Shown here piece after piece: positions 1 through 12,625 of a stretch of 64,000 nucleotides of DNA (positions are counted from its first letter, which is position 1; each line of letters begins with the position of its first letter). Below the pieces are notes generated by a model, which was not told the origin of the DNA, did no database searches, and worked only from the letters and a program-made list of their open reading frames with translations. The stretch comes from Medicago truncatula (Eukaryota; Streptophyta; Magnoliopsida; Fabales; Fabaceae). The DNA is taken from positions 18,558,501 through 18,622,500 of the forward strand of contig NC_053042.1 of assembly GCF_003473485.1 (NCBI RefSeq), given 5' to 3'. A program made the position numbers and the translations under genes.

Positions 1-27
1 TTGACATTTTTTTACCCCTTATTACAG

Positions 28-3000
28 CATGTGATATACGCTCATGCTTGAACACTCTCCAATTTCTCTCTAAGAAGAAAGAAGCCCTCAATGCGGTAAG
101 ACTTCAATGTTAACTAGCATTTCAGAGGAACTTTTTAGGACTTATGAATTCATAAACGTTCATTATTATGTAGTCATTTCTTATCCAAGTATGGTCATTC
201 ATAGTTTCCTTTTGTGAAAGCATTTGAAATTGTCAAAGAAATGAGTTGCTTCTTTGTTTTATTTAATTAATGATTATTTGCTTTCTTGTTATTATTAACA
301 AAATTTCTAGAATTGTATGAAGTTAGTTATGTATTAAATCTCAAATTTACACAATTGTCTCATAATTTCTTCCCTCGGATCACTTTTTGGAAGAAAACTA
401 ATTTGTTTTGGACTTTTATTACTTTTGAACTTGACCTTATATTCCAACCAACGATGTCTCTGGGTTGTAGGTTTGATCTTATTCTTTGTGGGTGAAAGAC
501 ATGAAGAGAGAGATAGATTTTCAAAGGGGATGCTCTAACTCAATAGTTTTAAGCTCCCAACTTTGTGTGTGTGTGTGTGTGTGTGTGTGTATGGGTGTTG
601 AGTTCCCTTTTACTCAGAAGAAAGTGCACATAACAATTCAATTCATGGACCTGAAATAAGAACAAAGAAAGAGACGAAGGGCTTGCTTGATTTTATTTGT
701 TTTGTTTTTAAAAGACTGGATTTCACTTTCGGCCCCATTAAGAAATATGGTTGTGCAATTTTAGTCCCTAAGTTTCAATTGTGTGAATCCTTGCTATCCC
801 AAATGTTAAAATAAGGTTCCTTCGTCCCTTAGCCATCAAATTTTGAAGTCGGGGCCTATGTGCCAAAGGTCCCTCAGTCATGAAAATTGCTTTGGCAGCA
901 TCCCAAAGTGCCCCTTCTTCAAGTCACCATGATACTTTTTTTTGACACATCAGCTTGTCAAGCATGCTTAAGTTGGATATTCCTGATCTTAGCAATTGGA
1001 ATCCTTTGGGGATCCGATTCACAAAATCAAAACACATTGGATCAAAATTGCACAATCATGATACCAAAGGGAACTAATAGCAGATGTCTGAATTGAGAGT
1101 GTACAGAGTCCATGAATACATGTTAATGAGCTTGATTAATGGGCTGGATACTGCTCATACAAATAATTACAAATATTCTTATTCACAACAAAGGTGATTG
1201 AAGACTCAAACAAAAATATAGATAATACAAATGAATACGATGAATATCTTTTACCAGAATAAATTGTTTACTAAAAAGTAATAAAACATACTTGAGTTTT
1301 TCTTGAATATCACTCTTATCCCTATTTTTGAATCAAGGTCATTGCAGAATCAAGAGAATGATGATTGACAATGAACAGGGATATATAACTTTCCCAGCCC
1401 TTGTTTGGAAGATAGAGAGTCTTTGCACTCCCACCTAATCTCTATTTCCCCAAAACGATTCTTACTATTTGTATACTGTCATGTCTCTCTCCTTAGTTAA
1501 CTAACTGTTGGTTATTGTGGGTCTGCTAACAATTTGCTAGCTTTTTCCTGTCATAAGGCTCCTTGCATTATTTTATGTCAAATGGGGACCAATATCTGAT
1601 ACCTGTCTTTTTTGGCTCTTTAATTGAAAACAGAAAACATTTTTACCATGATTTTATTTTATATTGTCATGTATTTGTTCCTGTGTTATTCTTGTGGCTT
1701 CATGGCTCTTCATTTCAAAATTTGGAGTACATTTTATCATGTGAAGAGAATATATTTTATTCGTTAGATGCTGGATTAATTTTTACACGCTTTACTGGTG
1801 CTCAGTTTGATATTGGTTCGCAAGTTGTTGGTCAGAAGGACATGTCAAAAAATGTTCTCGACATCTGGAAAGAGGTAATATGCACCAGACTTTTGAATTT
1901 ATTTATTGCTGGCTATAATTTTCTAAGATTACTATATATTAAACATTTTTTGCATTCATTGCTATTCTTTGTAGTTGTTCCAAAGAAAAAGAACGAAAAA
2001 GATGGAAAGAAAATCTCTTAATAGCAAGTTCTCTGAATTTGACACCTTGTACTCCCTTATATCATACCGGTAAACCATGTATTATTTTTTCTCTCATTTC
2101 TCTCATGTTCAAGTATATGCACGTCCAATGTAAACATGGGTAATCAATATGCAGTGGTGATAGTGACCTGATTCTGGATGGAATTCATGAAAATATTCTG
2201 CAGCTCAATTATCATGATCCAGTTATGCAGAAAACTGTAAGCATTTGTCTCACAACAGATTCAACGCCACCGAGATTCATTTACCAATTCTTTTGAATGA
2301 CTGAGAAATTTTGAAATATGCTTGAAGGTCAAGTGTCTCAACAGTCTTGAAGTTTATGATCTGTTGCATCAATATATAATGCGTACACAACAAATGGCTC
2401 TCCTTGGTAGGATGATACTTTACCTTCAATACTGTTGTGTTACTAAAAACAAACTTCATTCTCACTTTTTTTTTCCTTCTGTCTTTCCTTTCTTCAGTTC
2501 ATTTGCCTCCCATAGCAATTATTGTACATCATACAGTAGCCCAAGTTCAGAAGCCAAACATTGAGTGGCCAAAGTCATATCACAGGTATATGTTGTACTA
2601 CTAGTTGAACTTGCATAACTTTAAAATGCTTTTTTCCTGCAAAACAAAATTTTCCTAACACCATATCATATAAAAATCTGTAGATATCGAACAACAATGA
2701 TGGAAAAGATGGACATTTTGAATACTTGGCACCACAAAATATCGCCACATATTGCAAGGCACTTATCACCTACTTCCTTTGTTGAAGACTTAATTTCTCC
2801 ATTGTTGGACATTTTATCCCCACCATCCATAAGACCGGTAATATACTTATTCTATTTGTCATGAAATTAGTTTAGTAGCCTAACTGATTTTGTCTCCTTG
2901 TTTTCTTCGTCTATCTTTTTAATACTTTAGAATCTTGCATGTGAAGACACAGTTCTCTTTTGATAAATAAAGAATATGTTGGGTTGTTTAGAAAATAGGA

Positions 3001-6000
3001 AATATTATGATAAAGAATGCCTCTTATATTATATTTCTTAATGGCCTGTTATTGAATTTAGTCTTTGTTCCTCAAATTTTGATTAATAGCTATATTTAAG
3101 TCATGTATGCAACTTTTCAAATAGTTATTTATTTTCAGAGAAATGGCACCCCAATAGTGATGGATCTCTTGGTTGTAATGCCATAGAATCCGAGTGTTGA
3201 AGCCTAGACCATTCCTGTCGAATCCAGATATAAGGGTTTTTAATCTCTCCAAACTCAAACTTAGTAAGGATTAACTTTTAGCTTATGGGAGCTTCTCAAT
3301 TAAAATACATTTATGGTCCTTCACCGAAGAAACGTCCTTATAAATTTTATAGGTGTTAATGAAGTTAAAAGAGAGGTTCTGAAGAAATTAAAATGCAAAA
3401 AGGTAATTTCAACTTATTTGAGAACTGAAATTGATATTTTAAAAAAGGCTAAAATACGGTTTTGGTCCTTGCAAATATGCCTCATTTTGGTTTTAGTCCC
3501 TGTAATTTTTTTTTTGTAGTTTTTGGTCCCTGTAAATATGCCTCGTTTTGGTTTTGGTCTCTGGCCCCACTTTTGTGATGATTTGCACACGTGGCACATG
3601 ATGACTGAACCCATTTTGTAGAAAAATAGTCCCTGCAAAATATTTTGATTTTTAATAACGTCCCTACAAAACGAGGCATATTTGCAGGGACTAAAACCAT
3701 ATTTTAGCCTTTAAAAAACTTAAAAGTAATGTGAGATAATTCTTTTAATAATTCTCTTTCCCATAAGTTCTTGATAGTTTATCTAAATTGACTCGTACTG
3801 TTCATGGAAGACATCATAAATAACTGATTCGATCATTCAAACAAAACCTTAGACCAGTTATGATTCATTTTCTGTAGTACCAATAAACATCCATCCTGAA
3901 GTTCACATACCTATAACAGCAGCACCCTAAATCAGTTTTTTAAGTTGTGTATCAAGATTACACATAGCTACGAGTTTCATTCCTTCTTTTTTTAACATGA
4001 GGCAGGATGATATTTGACCCCTCTAGCTATGTTCATATGTTCTGTTGATGGACAACTTGCTGTATTATGACATTTAGCATCAATTTGAGCTATTTTTTTA
4101 ACATATGTTGCTTGTCAATCACATGTAGTCTGATGACTATTTTGACATTCATAAGCCGAGCTTTAATTGTTCTAATTAGCTTGGCTCAGCTCAACGTTTC
4201 ACGTATTTTCCTCTCTTTTCTGATTTGTTTTTCCTTTTCATTAGGTGGCATTACAACTACTGTCGGATAAGGAGAAGAATGATATTGCTCAATTAGTTAG
4301 CACAATGGTCTCATATGCTATCACATATAAGAAAATGAAATCAGATGCACTGCCTAATACCCTGAAGTATGAAGTAGCAGATGAATTGTCTTTGTCTCTT
4401 GTTCCTTCTATCGGTAGCTTTATAAACTTTAAGGTATGACCTGGGATCATTGTTCGTGCTTCTATCATGAAAATCTCAGCCAGTTATTGATATCTATTCT
4501 GTTGTCTGCATTTCTGCAGGATTATACATCAAACCATTACGCGCTTTCTTTACCTATGAAGCAGGTTTTGGTGCATGAAGTGAGACTTCGTAAACTTAAA
4601 TGTTTTATTTTCATTATATTTTTTCTTATGCTTCTTTTTTTAAGGATGAATTGAAACATTTCTCATTTGTTTTCCCCTATTCACTTTCGATAAACTTATG
4701 ATATGTCAAAAATGTTTGTTGACCTATAAAACTTCCGATAAAACATTTTTTGGATGAAGGTTAATTGCTGTTCAAATTTGAAAGAATAAAAATGAAACGT
4801 GAATGTAAAGTACAACTATCTGGCTTTATAAGGCTTAGGTATATTTATAAATCCATCCTGAAATTGCTTGTGACATTGGTAAAACCCTTGATTTTGTTGT
4901 CTACTAGCCAGATCAAAATATTTTATCACAAAAACAATACTTTTGGGATATCTTTTTCCTTCACATGTTCACTTGCTATATTGTGACTTCCGTACCATTT
5001 TTTCACCGCGTGTCTGTTTCACTGTTTTGAGCCTAACAGGTTGAAAAGCAAAAGATTTTACAAGCTAATATTAAAACTGCGACTTTAACAAATGGAGGGC
5101 ATGACGCAATTGAGGCTGGAAACAAAAACAACATCCCATTTGCTAATACCAAGAATCATGCAGCTGCACTTGATATGAAAACCATTGAAAGTCAACCTAA
5201 TGTTTTAGCAAGGAAATCAAATGAACATCCGAAGACAGTTTCACCAAACTTGAATCCCACTAAAATTCCAAATGCAACAAACAAGACAAAACTGCTAGAC
5301 ATGGCAAATAAGAAAAAACCATCTAGGAGTTCCTTAAATTTCTTCGACAGGTGATTCTTCCTCAATAATTTGTATTTCTTATGCCAACCATTATCATGAT
5401 TCATTAAAACACTCATTTAGTATCAGTTTTTACTATTCACGGGGTTTCCTCAATTGACCCTTTATAAATATGTGTGGCCAGTATGAGGAATTTTCTGGCC
5501 TTCACCATTTTGAAATGAAACTTTGGTAATTACTAATTGCGGGGTTTCCTTAATTGAAGATGGTCAGTCTAGCACAAAACTTGTATCATGGTAAAAATAT
5601 TAAATTTATCATACCACTACTTCAAATCTAGGCACATCACCAAAATTGTGGCACTCACTATTGATATTTTCTCTCTTAATATAGGGTGCATTTGATTTAT
5701 GCCGATCGACGATAAAGGAGAATACAATAAGCCAAACATTTAGTTCACAACTTTTTGTTCAGTGTTTTCTTTAGTTGTCAGTCAATTCGCAGCACAGGCA
5801 AAGTTGCTATGAAACTTACTATAATAACCTAAAGATACATGTTCACTATCTCACAAAATATTCACTATCTCAAATAGGATTGCATGTTCACTATCTCAAA
5901 TAGGATTACATGTTTTTGAGATAATAAATTGCTCTAATGCTCTAGACAAAAGAAATATAAAGAGATTATTGTTGATTTATTAATGGCGTATATTGATTCA

Positions 6001-6903
6001 TTTAATTAACTCCCTTAGAAAAGGTTTAGTTGTTGTTTTACGTGCAACAAACAACAGGTTTGATGTATAGCTTGAGTGCCTTGGTGAATAATTATCATTA
6101 CATAGTTGTTGTATACTGCTGCTGATCTAATTTTTCCTTCAAGGGCAGGTTTAAGAAGTCAAGTGTTAAGGGTCTCCAAAATGATGACAGATCTCTACAG
6201 AAAGAAACTACATCAGAGAAAGATCGAAGCCCTTTACTTTTTAAATTTAATGAGGTATGCTTTTTTTGGTTTTTTTTTTTTTTTTTATCTTAATAAATGC
6301 ATATTATTTTATATCCTTCTTCTTGCATTTGATAAAAAAAATAAAATAAATTCATTTAGATAGAGTTAGTCACATGTTTATACACTTGGCTGGGCAAAAT
6401 CATTGATGAGGAGCAGATTCAACAATCACATCAATTCACTGTATTTATATAATTCTGATATAAAAACAATTGATCTGTGCTCTATTTTAGACACATGGTA
6501 TTACAAATTCTACACATTTAAATAGTAAGAACCAAAAGTGTGGTTCTCTAATGATTATCTGGGTCAAAGCCCCCTAAAAATACACGATTTCATTGAGAAA
6601 ATCTGGAGAATTTTCTTGCTTTTTGCGGTTGTGTATATGTTATTGTGATACAAATTTTAGTAGCGTCACTTATTACTTGACATGTTCACACTTGGTGCTA
6701 CGAAGAGACCTTAAAAAGACTGGGTTACTCTAGTAAATGGTTTACCTGAGTGACGTGGGTTTTAATTTTTTCCTACTCATGCAATTTTGTCACCGTTTTC
6801 TGTTGATACTTGAAAACAAAATGCTTATTGTGAATTCTTCACTTTGCAGGGTTTTACAAATGCAGTCAAACGGCCTGTTCGAATGCGCGAATTTTTGTCC
6901 TAG
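28..6903 (+). CDS. CTF18: CTF18 clamp-loader subunit, C-terminal 450 residues (5' part lies left of the window)
   Basis: Twelve exons join into one open frame with consensus GT/AG junctions: 28-95, 1806-1874, 1975-2069, 2155-2236, 2328-2406, 2498-2585, 2684-2837, 4245-4433, 4520-4579, 5040-5350, 6149-6254, 6850-6903. The coding sum (1355 nt) leaves no frame break, and TAG at 6901-6903 ends the protein. The product matches plant CHROMOSOME TRANSMISSION FIDELITY 18 as I know it: CDIRSCLNTLQFL, HENILQLNYHDPVMQKT, the FFDRF segment and the conserved end GFTNAVKRPVRMREFL. In yeast and animals CTF18 joins RFC2-5, and its extreme C-terminus binds DCC1-CTF8; the complex acts on PCNA in sister-chromatid cohesion and replication-checkpoint signalling. 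The AAA+ ATPase part is not in the window. The linker coded by 5040-5350 is low-complexity and Lys/Asn-rich, as is usual here. Intron 7 (2838-4244) contains a MITE. Family assignment is from recalled motifs, not a search. Confidence 0.9.
564..590. repeat. (TG)n microsatellite in CTF18 intron
   Basis: About 13 TG units lie in the first intron (96-1805) of the CTF18 exons in this window. Nothing else coding was recognised in that intron. A stretch around 720-870 has the 'tttagtcccta' wording of legume MITEs, but I found no matching second terminus. Confidence 0.85.
3447..3709. mobile_element. MITE with 9-bp target duplication (Mutator-type size) inside CTF18 intron 7
   Basis: The ends are inverted: GGCTAAAATACGGTTTTGGT at the left, and the reverse complement of the right end reads GGCTAAAATATGGTTTTAGT. 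Both flanks carry the same 9 bp, TTTAAAAAA (3438-3446 and 3710-3718). The interior repeats the 'ggtccctgcaaatatgcc' phrase in both orientations, so the element can fold almost end to end. It has no coding capacity. The 9-bp duplication is typical of Mutator-like transposition; the superfamily call is inference. Confidence 0.8.
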
Positions 6904-8224
6904 TAATTCTTTCATATTCATCATGGATTGCATTAGTGTTATCCATTATACACAAAAAAGTATACTAGTATAGTTATCAGTTTGGTAGCATGTGTCAGAA
7001 TCAAAGTTTTCAATTATGACATGCTCTGACAGAGTACAATCACCTATATTATTAGTCTTTAGTCATGGTGTTTTCCTTGTATATTCAATTATGCTATCGA
7101 AAAGAAAGCCAGTATAGTGGCAGACATGTCAACCAAGAGTGTATGATTGACTACGTCGCACGTCTAAGAACTAATCACTTCTTTAAACAGCCAAGATCTA
7201 AAGATTTATTAGGACATAACATCTAGCTTATTCTAGTCTTGAAGAACACAAGCAACATCCAATAACAAACATTAGAAATGGTATTGCCTTTGAATTCCTT
7301 TGACGTAGTTTGTTTAGCTCAGCCAATAAAACCGGAAGTAATATATGAACTTAAGTATAACTAGTAGAGTAATTAATATTGATCTATGTAACACAGAAAT
7401 GTAAGAGAATTTAAGACATTCATAACCTCATATCTAGAATCTCATTATCACATGTCATTTGATACTTCACTATGTTCACGCATATGGGAAAATCACTAAG
7501 GAATCGACCCATCGGAGATGGCTCTATGTTGAATCCAGAACCGATATCTTGCTTATTGTTCTCCACTCTGCAATTGGAACTAGTGTGAATGCACCTACAC
7601 TGGAGAGAAATCTCATTTAATTTATATAATTTTCCAATTCTTAAATTAATTTTTTTTTTTTGACGATCTCAAATGCTTTCTCAGCATCTTCTTAGGCCAA
7701 TTCAGACTATTTTTCACAAGTTCAAATACATTATTTGTTATTTGTTTTTATCAGTTATTTACAAGAATCTTTTATAAGTATAATATTTAATGTGTCTATT
7801 TTATGTATAAATTTACCTCAAAATACTTTTTTTTTTTGGCTTCTCATATTCAAAGACATTCGGAACAACTACAATCAATAGAAGTGTAACGGTTTGGTTT
7901 TAAGGAGAAAATTTATATTGATTTATTGTATTTTTTTCAAATACTACAAATTTTTTATACTGATAAAATAAGTACATATGCTACAACAAATGATTAAAAA
8001 TAATCAATGAATACAATTCTTTTATATATATATTTTTTTAAATATGGTGCCAATTATCTCTCACCAAATATCTTTTTTAAAAAATACTAAGTGAGTTTCA
8101 TCGATACTTCTGTATCTTTATATCTCAACAAAACTTATTTATTTAAATTCAATTTATTAAAAGTAGCTCACGAAAAGAGACTATAAATAGTGAAGCACAA
8201 AACAGAATAAAAAATTGACAAATA
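6904..8224. other. Intergenic region, no gene seen
   Basis: AT-rich spacer between the CTF18 stop and the receptor gene. The first part should include the CTF18 3' UTR. No coding segment with family resemblance, no RNA gene and no complete transposon were recognised apart from the short MITE that follows at 8225. Confidence 0.6.
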
Positions 8225-8296
8225 TTCCCTCGGTCCCTATATATAAACACTTTTTGCTTGTAATAAAAGGATGTTTAAATATAGGGATGGAGGGAG
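8225..8296. mobile_element. Short Stowaway-like MITE
   Basis: A 72-bp inverted repeat begins TTCCCTCGGTCCCTATATAT and ends with the reverse complement of CTCCCTCCATCCCTATATTT. TA dinucleotides flank it at 8223-8224 and 8297-8298. The CTCCCTCCGTCCC terminus and TA duplication are typical of plant Stowaway (Tc1/mariner-type) MITEs. It lies about 330 bp upstream of the receptor start codon. Confidence 0.75.
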
Positions 8297-8622
8297 TAAT
8301 ATTTGTACAACTATTTCAGGATAATTTTTATGACAAACTCTTTTATACTCATTGTATTTTTATTATCTCTCTATTGTTTTTGATTTCTGCATCAATATTT
8401 AGATCACTGGTATATATTTAGTTGTCCCATAAGTTGTCTTCAAATGGTCTTCAAATAACATATCCTTTAAAAAATATATACTTGTCGGCTATGGTTCCAA
8501 ATCGAGTCACCTATTTCTTTATCTCTATTAGTTGACTAGGTTGATCCGTGCAGCAGTCTATCCTCCAGAATTCTGTTGTGTAAGGAAAACAAAAAATAAA
8601 AATTGTGCAATAATTTCACACC

Positions 8623-11600
8623 ATGGCTCTGGAACTTGTTGCTGGACCTTTAATGGGGGCTGTTTTCAATGTGTTGTTTGAAAGGATAGCTTCTTCTGAG
8701 GTTGCAAACTTCTTTAAGAAGAAAAAAAGTGAGAATTTGCTCAAAAGATTGAAGATCATGTTGTTGTCAGTCCATGCTGTGCTCAATGATGCAGAAGAAA
8801 AGCAAATGAAAAATGAAGCAGTGAAGGAGTGGCTTGAAGAACTTAAAGATGTTGCATTTGATGCTGATGATCTACTTGATGAGATTTTTACCGGTGAAAA
8901 GATTAAGTCAAGAGAGGTAAACTCATTTCACTCCCCTCATACAAATTTTTATGATAAACAACTTGAACAGAAGATAGAAGATGTTTATGAAAGATTAGAG
9001 TTTGTTATAAAGTTGAAAGAAGTACTTGATTTGAAGGTGGGTAAGGAAGTGAAAGTGACACACAAGACACCAACCTCATCTGTAGTTGAAGCATGTGATG
9101 TGTATGGAAGGGATAATGATAAAGATATCTTAGTTAATTTGCTTTTGTCTCATGATTCTGATGATGAAAAACTAGGTGTTATTCCCATTGTTGGTATGGG
9201 AGGAATTGGAAAAACCACCTTAGCTCAACTAGTGTATAATGATGATAGAGTACAGAAGGAGTTTGATCTCAAAGCTTGGATTTACGTCTCGGAAGAATTT
9301 GACATCTGCAAGATCACAAAGAACCTTTTGGAGGTTATCACTTTGTGTAGTTGTGATGTTGAAGATTTAAATTCAATACAGAGGAATCTTAAAATGTATA
9401 TACAGAAGAAAAAGTTTTTATTTGTTTTGGATGATGTTTGGGATGAAAACTATGAGAACTGGGACAAATTCAGGAGTCCATTTAAACATGGAGGGGCTAA
9501 CGGAAGTAAGATTATCGTAACCACTCGAAGTCGGAATGTTGCATCTATTATGCAGACTTTTCCGCCTTATAATCTTACTGAATTGGCCAATGAAGATTGT
9601 TGGGAATTGTTTTCGAACCATGCGTTTGGTTATGGCCATAAGGATTCAAATGTTCATCAGCAAAGTGTATACAAAGTTGGAAGGGAAATAGTTAGAAAGT
9701 GCAAGGGATTGCCTTTGGCTTTGAAGACACTTGCAGGACTTTTGAGATCAAAAAGTGATATTCAAGAATGGCATAAAGTACTGAACAGTGAGATATGGGA
9801 TCTACAACATCATGAGAGTAATATTCTTCCAGCTTTGAGGTTAAGCTACCATTATCTCCCTTCTCATTTAAAGAGATGTTTTGCTTATTGTGCAATTTTC
9901 CCAAAAGATTATGAATTTGAAAAGGAGAATATAATTTTGCTGTGGATGGCAGAAGGGTTGCTCCACCAATCAAAAAGACATGGAAGAATTGAAGAAGTTG
10001 GAAATGAGTATTTTTGTGAATTAGTATCCAGATCATTTTTTTACCAATCAAGAAGTGGCAAGTCATATTTTCTAATGCATCATCTTATAAACGACCTGGC
10101 TCAATTTGTATCTGGAACATTTTCTGTGAGAATAGAAGATAACAATTCTGATCAAGTTATGGAAAGAACTCATTATTTGTCTCACATTATTTCACATTGT
10201 TCCTCATATGTAAACCTGAAAGATGTTAGCAAAGCAAATCGCCTACGTACCTTTATGCAAATAAGAACAGTAGGTACATCGATAGACATGTTCAACGACA
10301 TGCCGAATGATCTTTTGACAAAGCTAAGGTACTTAAGGGTGTTAACCCTGGTAGGTGCTTATTTCTACAGTTTACCTGATTCAATAGGTGAACTAAAACA
10401 TCTGCGTTCTCTAGAAGTGTCTGACACCGAGATTACAAGGTTACCTGAGTCGATCTGCAGTCTGTACAATTTACAAACGCTCAAGTTAGTTGGATGTTAT
10501 AATCTTATTGAACTTCCAAAAGATATTCATAAACTTGTCAACTTGCGCTACTTGGATATTCGAAGCACTTGTTTGAAGTGGATGCCATTGCAAATCAGTG
10601 AATTGAAAAACCTTCAAAAGTTGAGTGACTTTTTTGTTGGTGAAGATCATGGATCTTCCATTAGTGAACTGGGAGAGCTATGTAATTTACATGGATCATT
10701 GTTCATTCATGACATAGAACATGTTGTCAATTACAAGGATTGTGAGAAAGCAAAATTGAATGAAAAACATGGCCTTGAAAAATTGTCTTTGGATTGGGGT
10801 GGTAGTGGTGATACCGAAAACTCACAGCATGAAAAGACTAAACTGTGCAGTCTCGAACCGCACACAAATTTGAAGGAGCTTGATATCAACGACTATCCAG
10901 GCACAGAATTTCCGGATTGGTTAGGGGACTACTACTTTTGCAACCTGGTTTCCTTAAAGCTTAAGGGATGTAAATATTGCTACAAATTGCCTCCACTTGG
11001 ACAACTTCCAATGTTGAAAGAGCTTCAGATTATTAAATTTGAAGGATTAATGAGTTTAGGACCCGAGTTTTATGGAAATACAACTTCTGCCAGTACTGAT
11101 AGCTTTCCTGCACTAGAAATTCTACGGATCGAGTCTATGTCAGCATGGGAGAAATGGTGTTTCGATGCAGAAAATGTAGGCAGCAGAGCTTTCTCTCATC
11201 TTAGAGAGTTTTATATTGAAAACTGTCCCAAACTGACAGGGAACTTACCAAGTAGTCTTCCGTCTTTGACATTACTTGTTATCAGAGATTGCAAACGTTT
11301 GCTTTGTCCACTTCCCAAATCTCCGAGTCTGCGAGTGCTCAACATTCAGAATTGTCAGAAACTAGAATTCCATGTACATGAACCTTGGTACCACCAATCA
11401 CTGACATCTCTGTACTTGATTGATAGCTGTGACTCACTCATGTTCTTGCCTTTAGATCTTTTCCCAAACCTCAAGTCCCTAGATATTTGGGGATGCAAAA
11501 ATCTGGAAGCAATCACTGTTCTATCAGAATCAGATGCAGCTCCTCCAAATTTCAAATCCCTCAATTCCATGTGCATAAGGCATTGTCCAAGTTTCACATC

Positions 11601-11874
11601 ATTTCCCAAGGGAGGATTTGCAGCCCCAAAGCTCAACTTGTTAACCATAAATTACTGTCAGAAGTTGATTTCTTTGCCTGAAAATATGCATGAGTTTATG
11701 CCAAGCTTGAAAGAACTTCAGCTGAGGGGTTGTCCACAGATTGAGTCATCTACTACGAGGCCACTCAGGATTCGGATTTCCAACAAATTCATGGAAGGGA
11801 AACAAAATCATTCTGATCCTATCTTTGCAAGGTTGGAAGGTCTTGCCTCTGTTAATAGTCCCTCTTCAAGTTAG
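8623..11874 (+). CDS. CC-NBS-LRR (CNL) disease resistance protein, intact, one exon
   Basis: The gene encodes 1083 aa in one uninterrupted frame. It is an intracellular immune receptor that senses pathogen effectors and is switched by nucleotide exchange. Visible parts in order: Rx-type coiled coil (about 1-130, with DAEEKQ and DVAFDADDLLDEI); P-loop GMGGIGKTT at 191-199; kinase-2 FVLDDVW ending at W273; RNBS-B GSKIIVTTR; GLPLA at 362-366; RNBS-D CFAYCAIFPKDY; winged-helix LWMAEGLL; MHD-equivalent MHH at 485-487; then leucine-rich repeats from about 560 to 1050. The layout and wording match the plant RGA/RPP13-like (At3g14460-type) class. The start ATG has a good context (ACACCATGG), and no upstream ATG extends the coiled coil. 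Aspartate to histidine in the MHD motif is unusual, because changes there often alter activity. Length and all other motifs look functional. The specific pathogen is unknown. Confidence 0.95.
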   Translation: MALELVAGPLMGAVFNVLFERIASSEVANFFKKKKSENLLKRLKIMLLSVHAVLNDAEEKQMKNEAVKEWLEELKDVAFDADDLLDEIFTGEKIKSREVNSFHSPHTNFYDKQLEQKIEDVYERLEFVIKLKEVLDLKVGKEVKVTHKTPTSSVVEACDVYGRDNDKDILVNLLLSHDSDDEKLGVIPIVGMGGIGKTTLAQLVYNDDRVQKEFDLKAWIYVSEEFDICKITKNLLEVITLCSCDVEDLNSIQRNLKMYIQKKKFLFVLDDVWDENYENWDKFRSPFKHGGANGSKIIVTTRSRNVASIMQTFPPYNLTELANEDCWELFSNHAFGYGHKDSNVHQQSVYKVGREIVRKCKGLPLALKTLAGLLRSKSDIQEWHKVLNSEIWDLQHHESNILPALRLSYHYLPSHLKRCFAYCAIFPKDYEFEKENIILLWMAEGLLHQSKRHGRIEEVGNEYFCELVSRSFFYQSRSGKSYFLMHHLINDLAQFVSGTFSVRIEDNNSDQVMERTHYLSHIISHCSSYVNLKDVSKANRLRTFMQIRTVGTSIDMFNDMPNDLLTKLRYLRVLTLVGAYFYSLPDSIGELKHLRSLEVSDTEITRLPESICSLYNLQTLKLVGCYNLIELPKDIHKLVNLRYLDIRSTCLKWMPLQISELKNLQKLSDFFVGEDHGSSISELGELCNLHGSLFIHDIEHVVNYKDCEKAKLNEKHGLEKLSLDWGGSGDTENSQHEKTKLCSLEPHTNLKELDINDYPGTEFPDWLGDYYFCNLVSLKLKGCKYCYKLPPLGQLPMLKELQIIKFEGLMSLGPEFYGNTTSASTDSFPALEILRIESMSAWEKWCFDAENVGSRAFSHLREFYIENCPKLTGNLPSSLPSLTLLVIRDCKRLLCPLPKSPSLRVLNIQNCQKLEFHVHEPWYHQSLTSLYLIDSCDSLMFLPLDLFPNLKSLDIWGCKNLEAITVLSESDAAPPNFKSLNSMCIRHCPSFTSFPKGGFAAPKLNLLTINYCQKLISLPENMHEFMPSLKELQLRGCPQIESSTTRPLRIRISNKFMEGKQNHSDPIFARLEGLASVNSPSSS

Positions 11875-11901
11875 ACACCACCGCAGTGTTAATGTATTAG
11901 A

Positions 11902-12613
11902 TGTGTTAAGAATAAATTAGTCAACTAGTATTGATTAATCTTTATTAGTATTGCCATAGAATTTTCCTATAATAATTAACAATATGCATTACGCTATCAA
12001 TTATAGTCAACTTAGCATAAAGGCCAAATACCTTCTTGAGTCTTTTAAGTTTAACGTTTGTTTAAGATAGGTCCTTTTAAGTTTCTAAGGTTTCAGATAG
12101 ATCCTTTAAGTTTTGAGTTTGTTTCAGATAGATCCTTTAAGTTTTGAGTTTGTTTCAGATAGATCCTTTAAGTTTCTAAGGTTTCAGATAGGTACTTTAA
12201 GTTTCGAGTTTGTTTCAGATAGGTCATTTCTATCAAATCAACTTTGGCTTAACGGAGGTTGATAGAAAAGGCTTATCTAAAACAAACTTGAAATTTAAAG
12301 GACCTATCTGAAACCTTAAAAACTTAAAGGACCTATCCGAAACAAACTCCAAACTTGAAGACCTATTTGAAATCTTAGAAACTTAAATGATTTATCTAAA
12401 ACAAACATGAAACTTAAAGGACCAGTGGAGGTATTTGACCTAGCATAAATATACTATCAGTATGGCCACATTAAACACACATGCATTACATTCTTTACAC
12501 ATGGTAAGGAATTACAAGCCTTTCATTGAAACAAATATTGCAGGAAATTAAGTGTAACTTGTGAGTACTCATAGATCATCACCAAGCATTCACGCTGAAA
12601 TACATTCTTTACA
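11902..12613 (+). mobile_element. Copia-like LTR relic followed by a methionine-tRNA-type primer site
   Basis: At 12614-12625 the sequence TGGTACCAGAGC is one base from TGGTATCAGAGC, the initiator-Met primer-binding site of plant Copia elements. The base before it closes a segment ending in TTACA, and a plausible LTR start (TGTTAAGAATAAATTAGTCA) lies at 11902. Without the MITE nested at 12022-12440, the LTR would be about 290 bp. The sequence after the primer site (to about 13130) has only short broken frames and no recognisable gag, so the internal region is lost. The left boundary is inference. Confidence 0.5.
12022..12440. mobile_element. MITE with 9-bp target duplication and internal ~40-bp reiterations
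   Basis: The termini are GGCCAAATACC and, inverted, GGTCAAATACC. Both flanks read TAGCATAAA (12013-12021 and 12441-12449). The left arm repeats a phrase like 'cagatagatcctttaagttt' four or five times, and the right arm carries its complement, so the element can form a long hairpin. It is nested in the Copia LTR relic. No coding potential. Confidence 0.8.
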
Positions 12614-12625
12614 TGGTACCAGAGC

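Noticed and set aside
1563-2021. 152-codon open frame on the plus strand
   Set aside because: It only overlaps two CTF18 exons and the intron between them; the real reading uses spliced exons 1806-1874 and 1975-2069.
9692-10066. 124-codon minus-strand frame
   Set aside because: Antisense shadow of the CNL gene, with no family resemblance.
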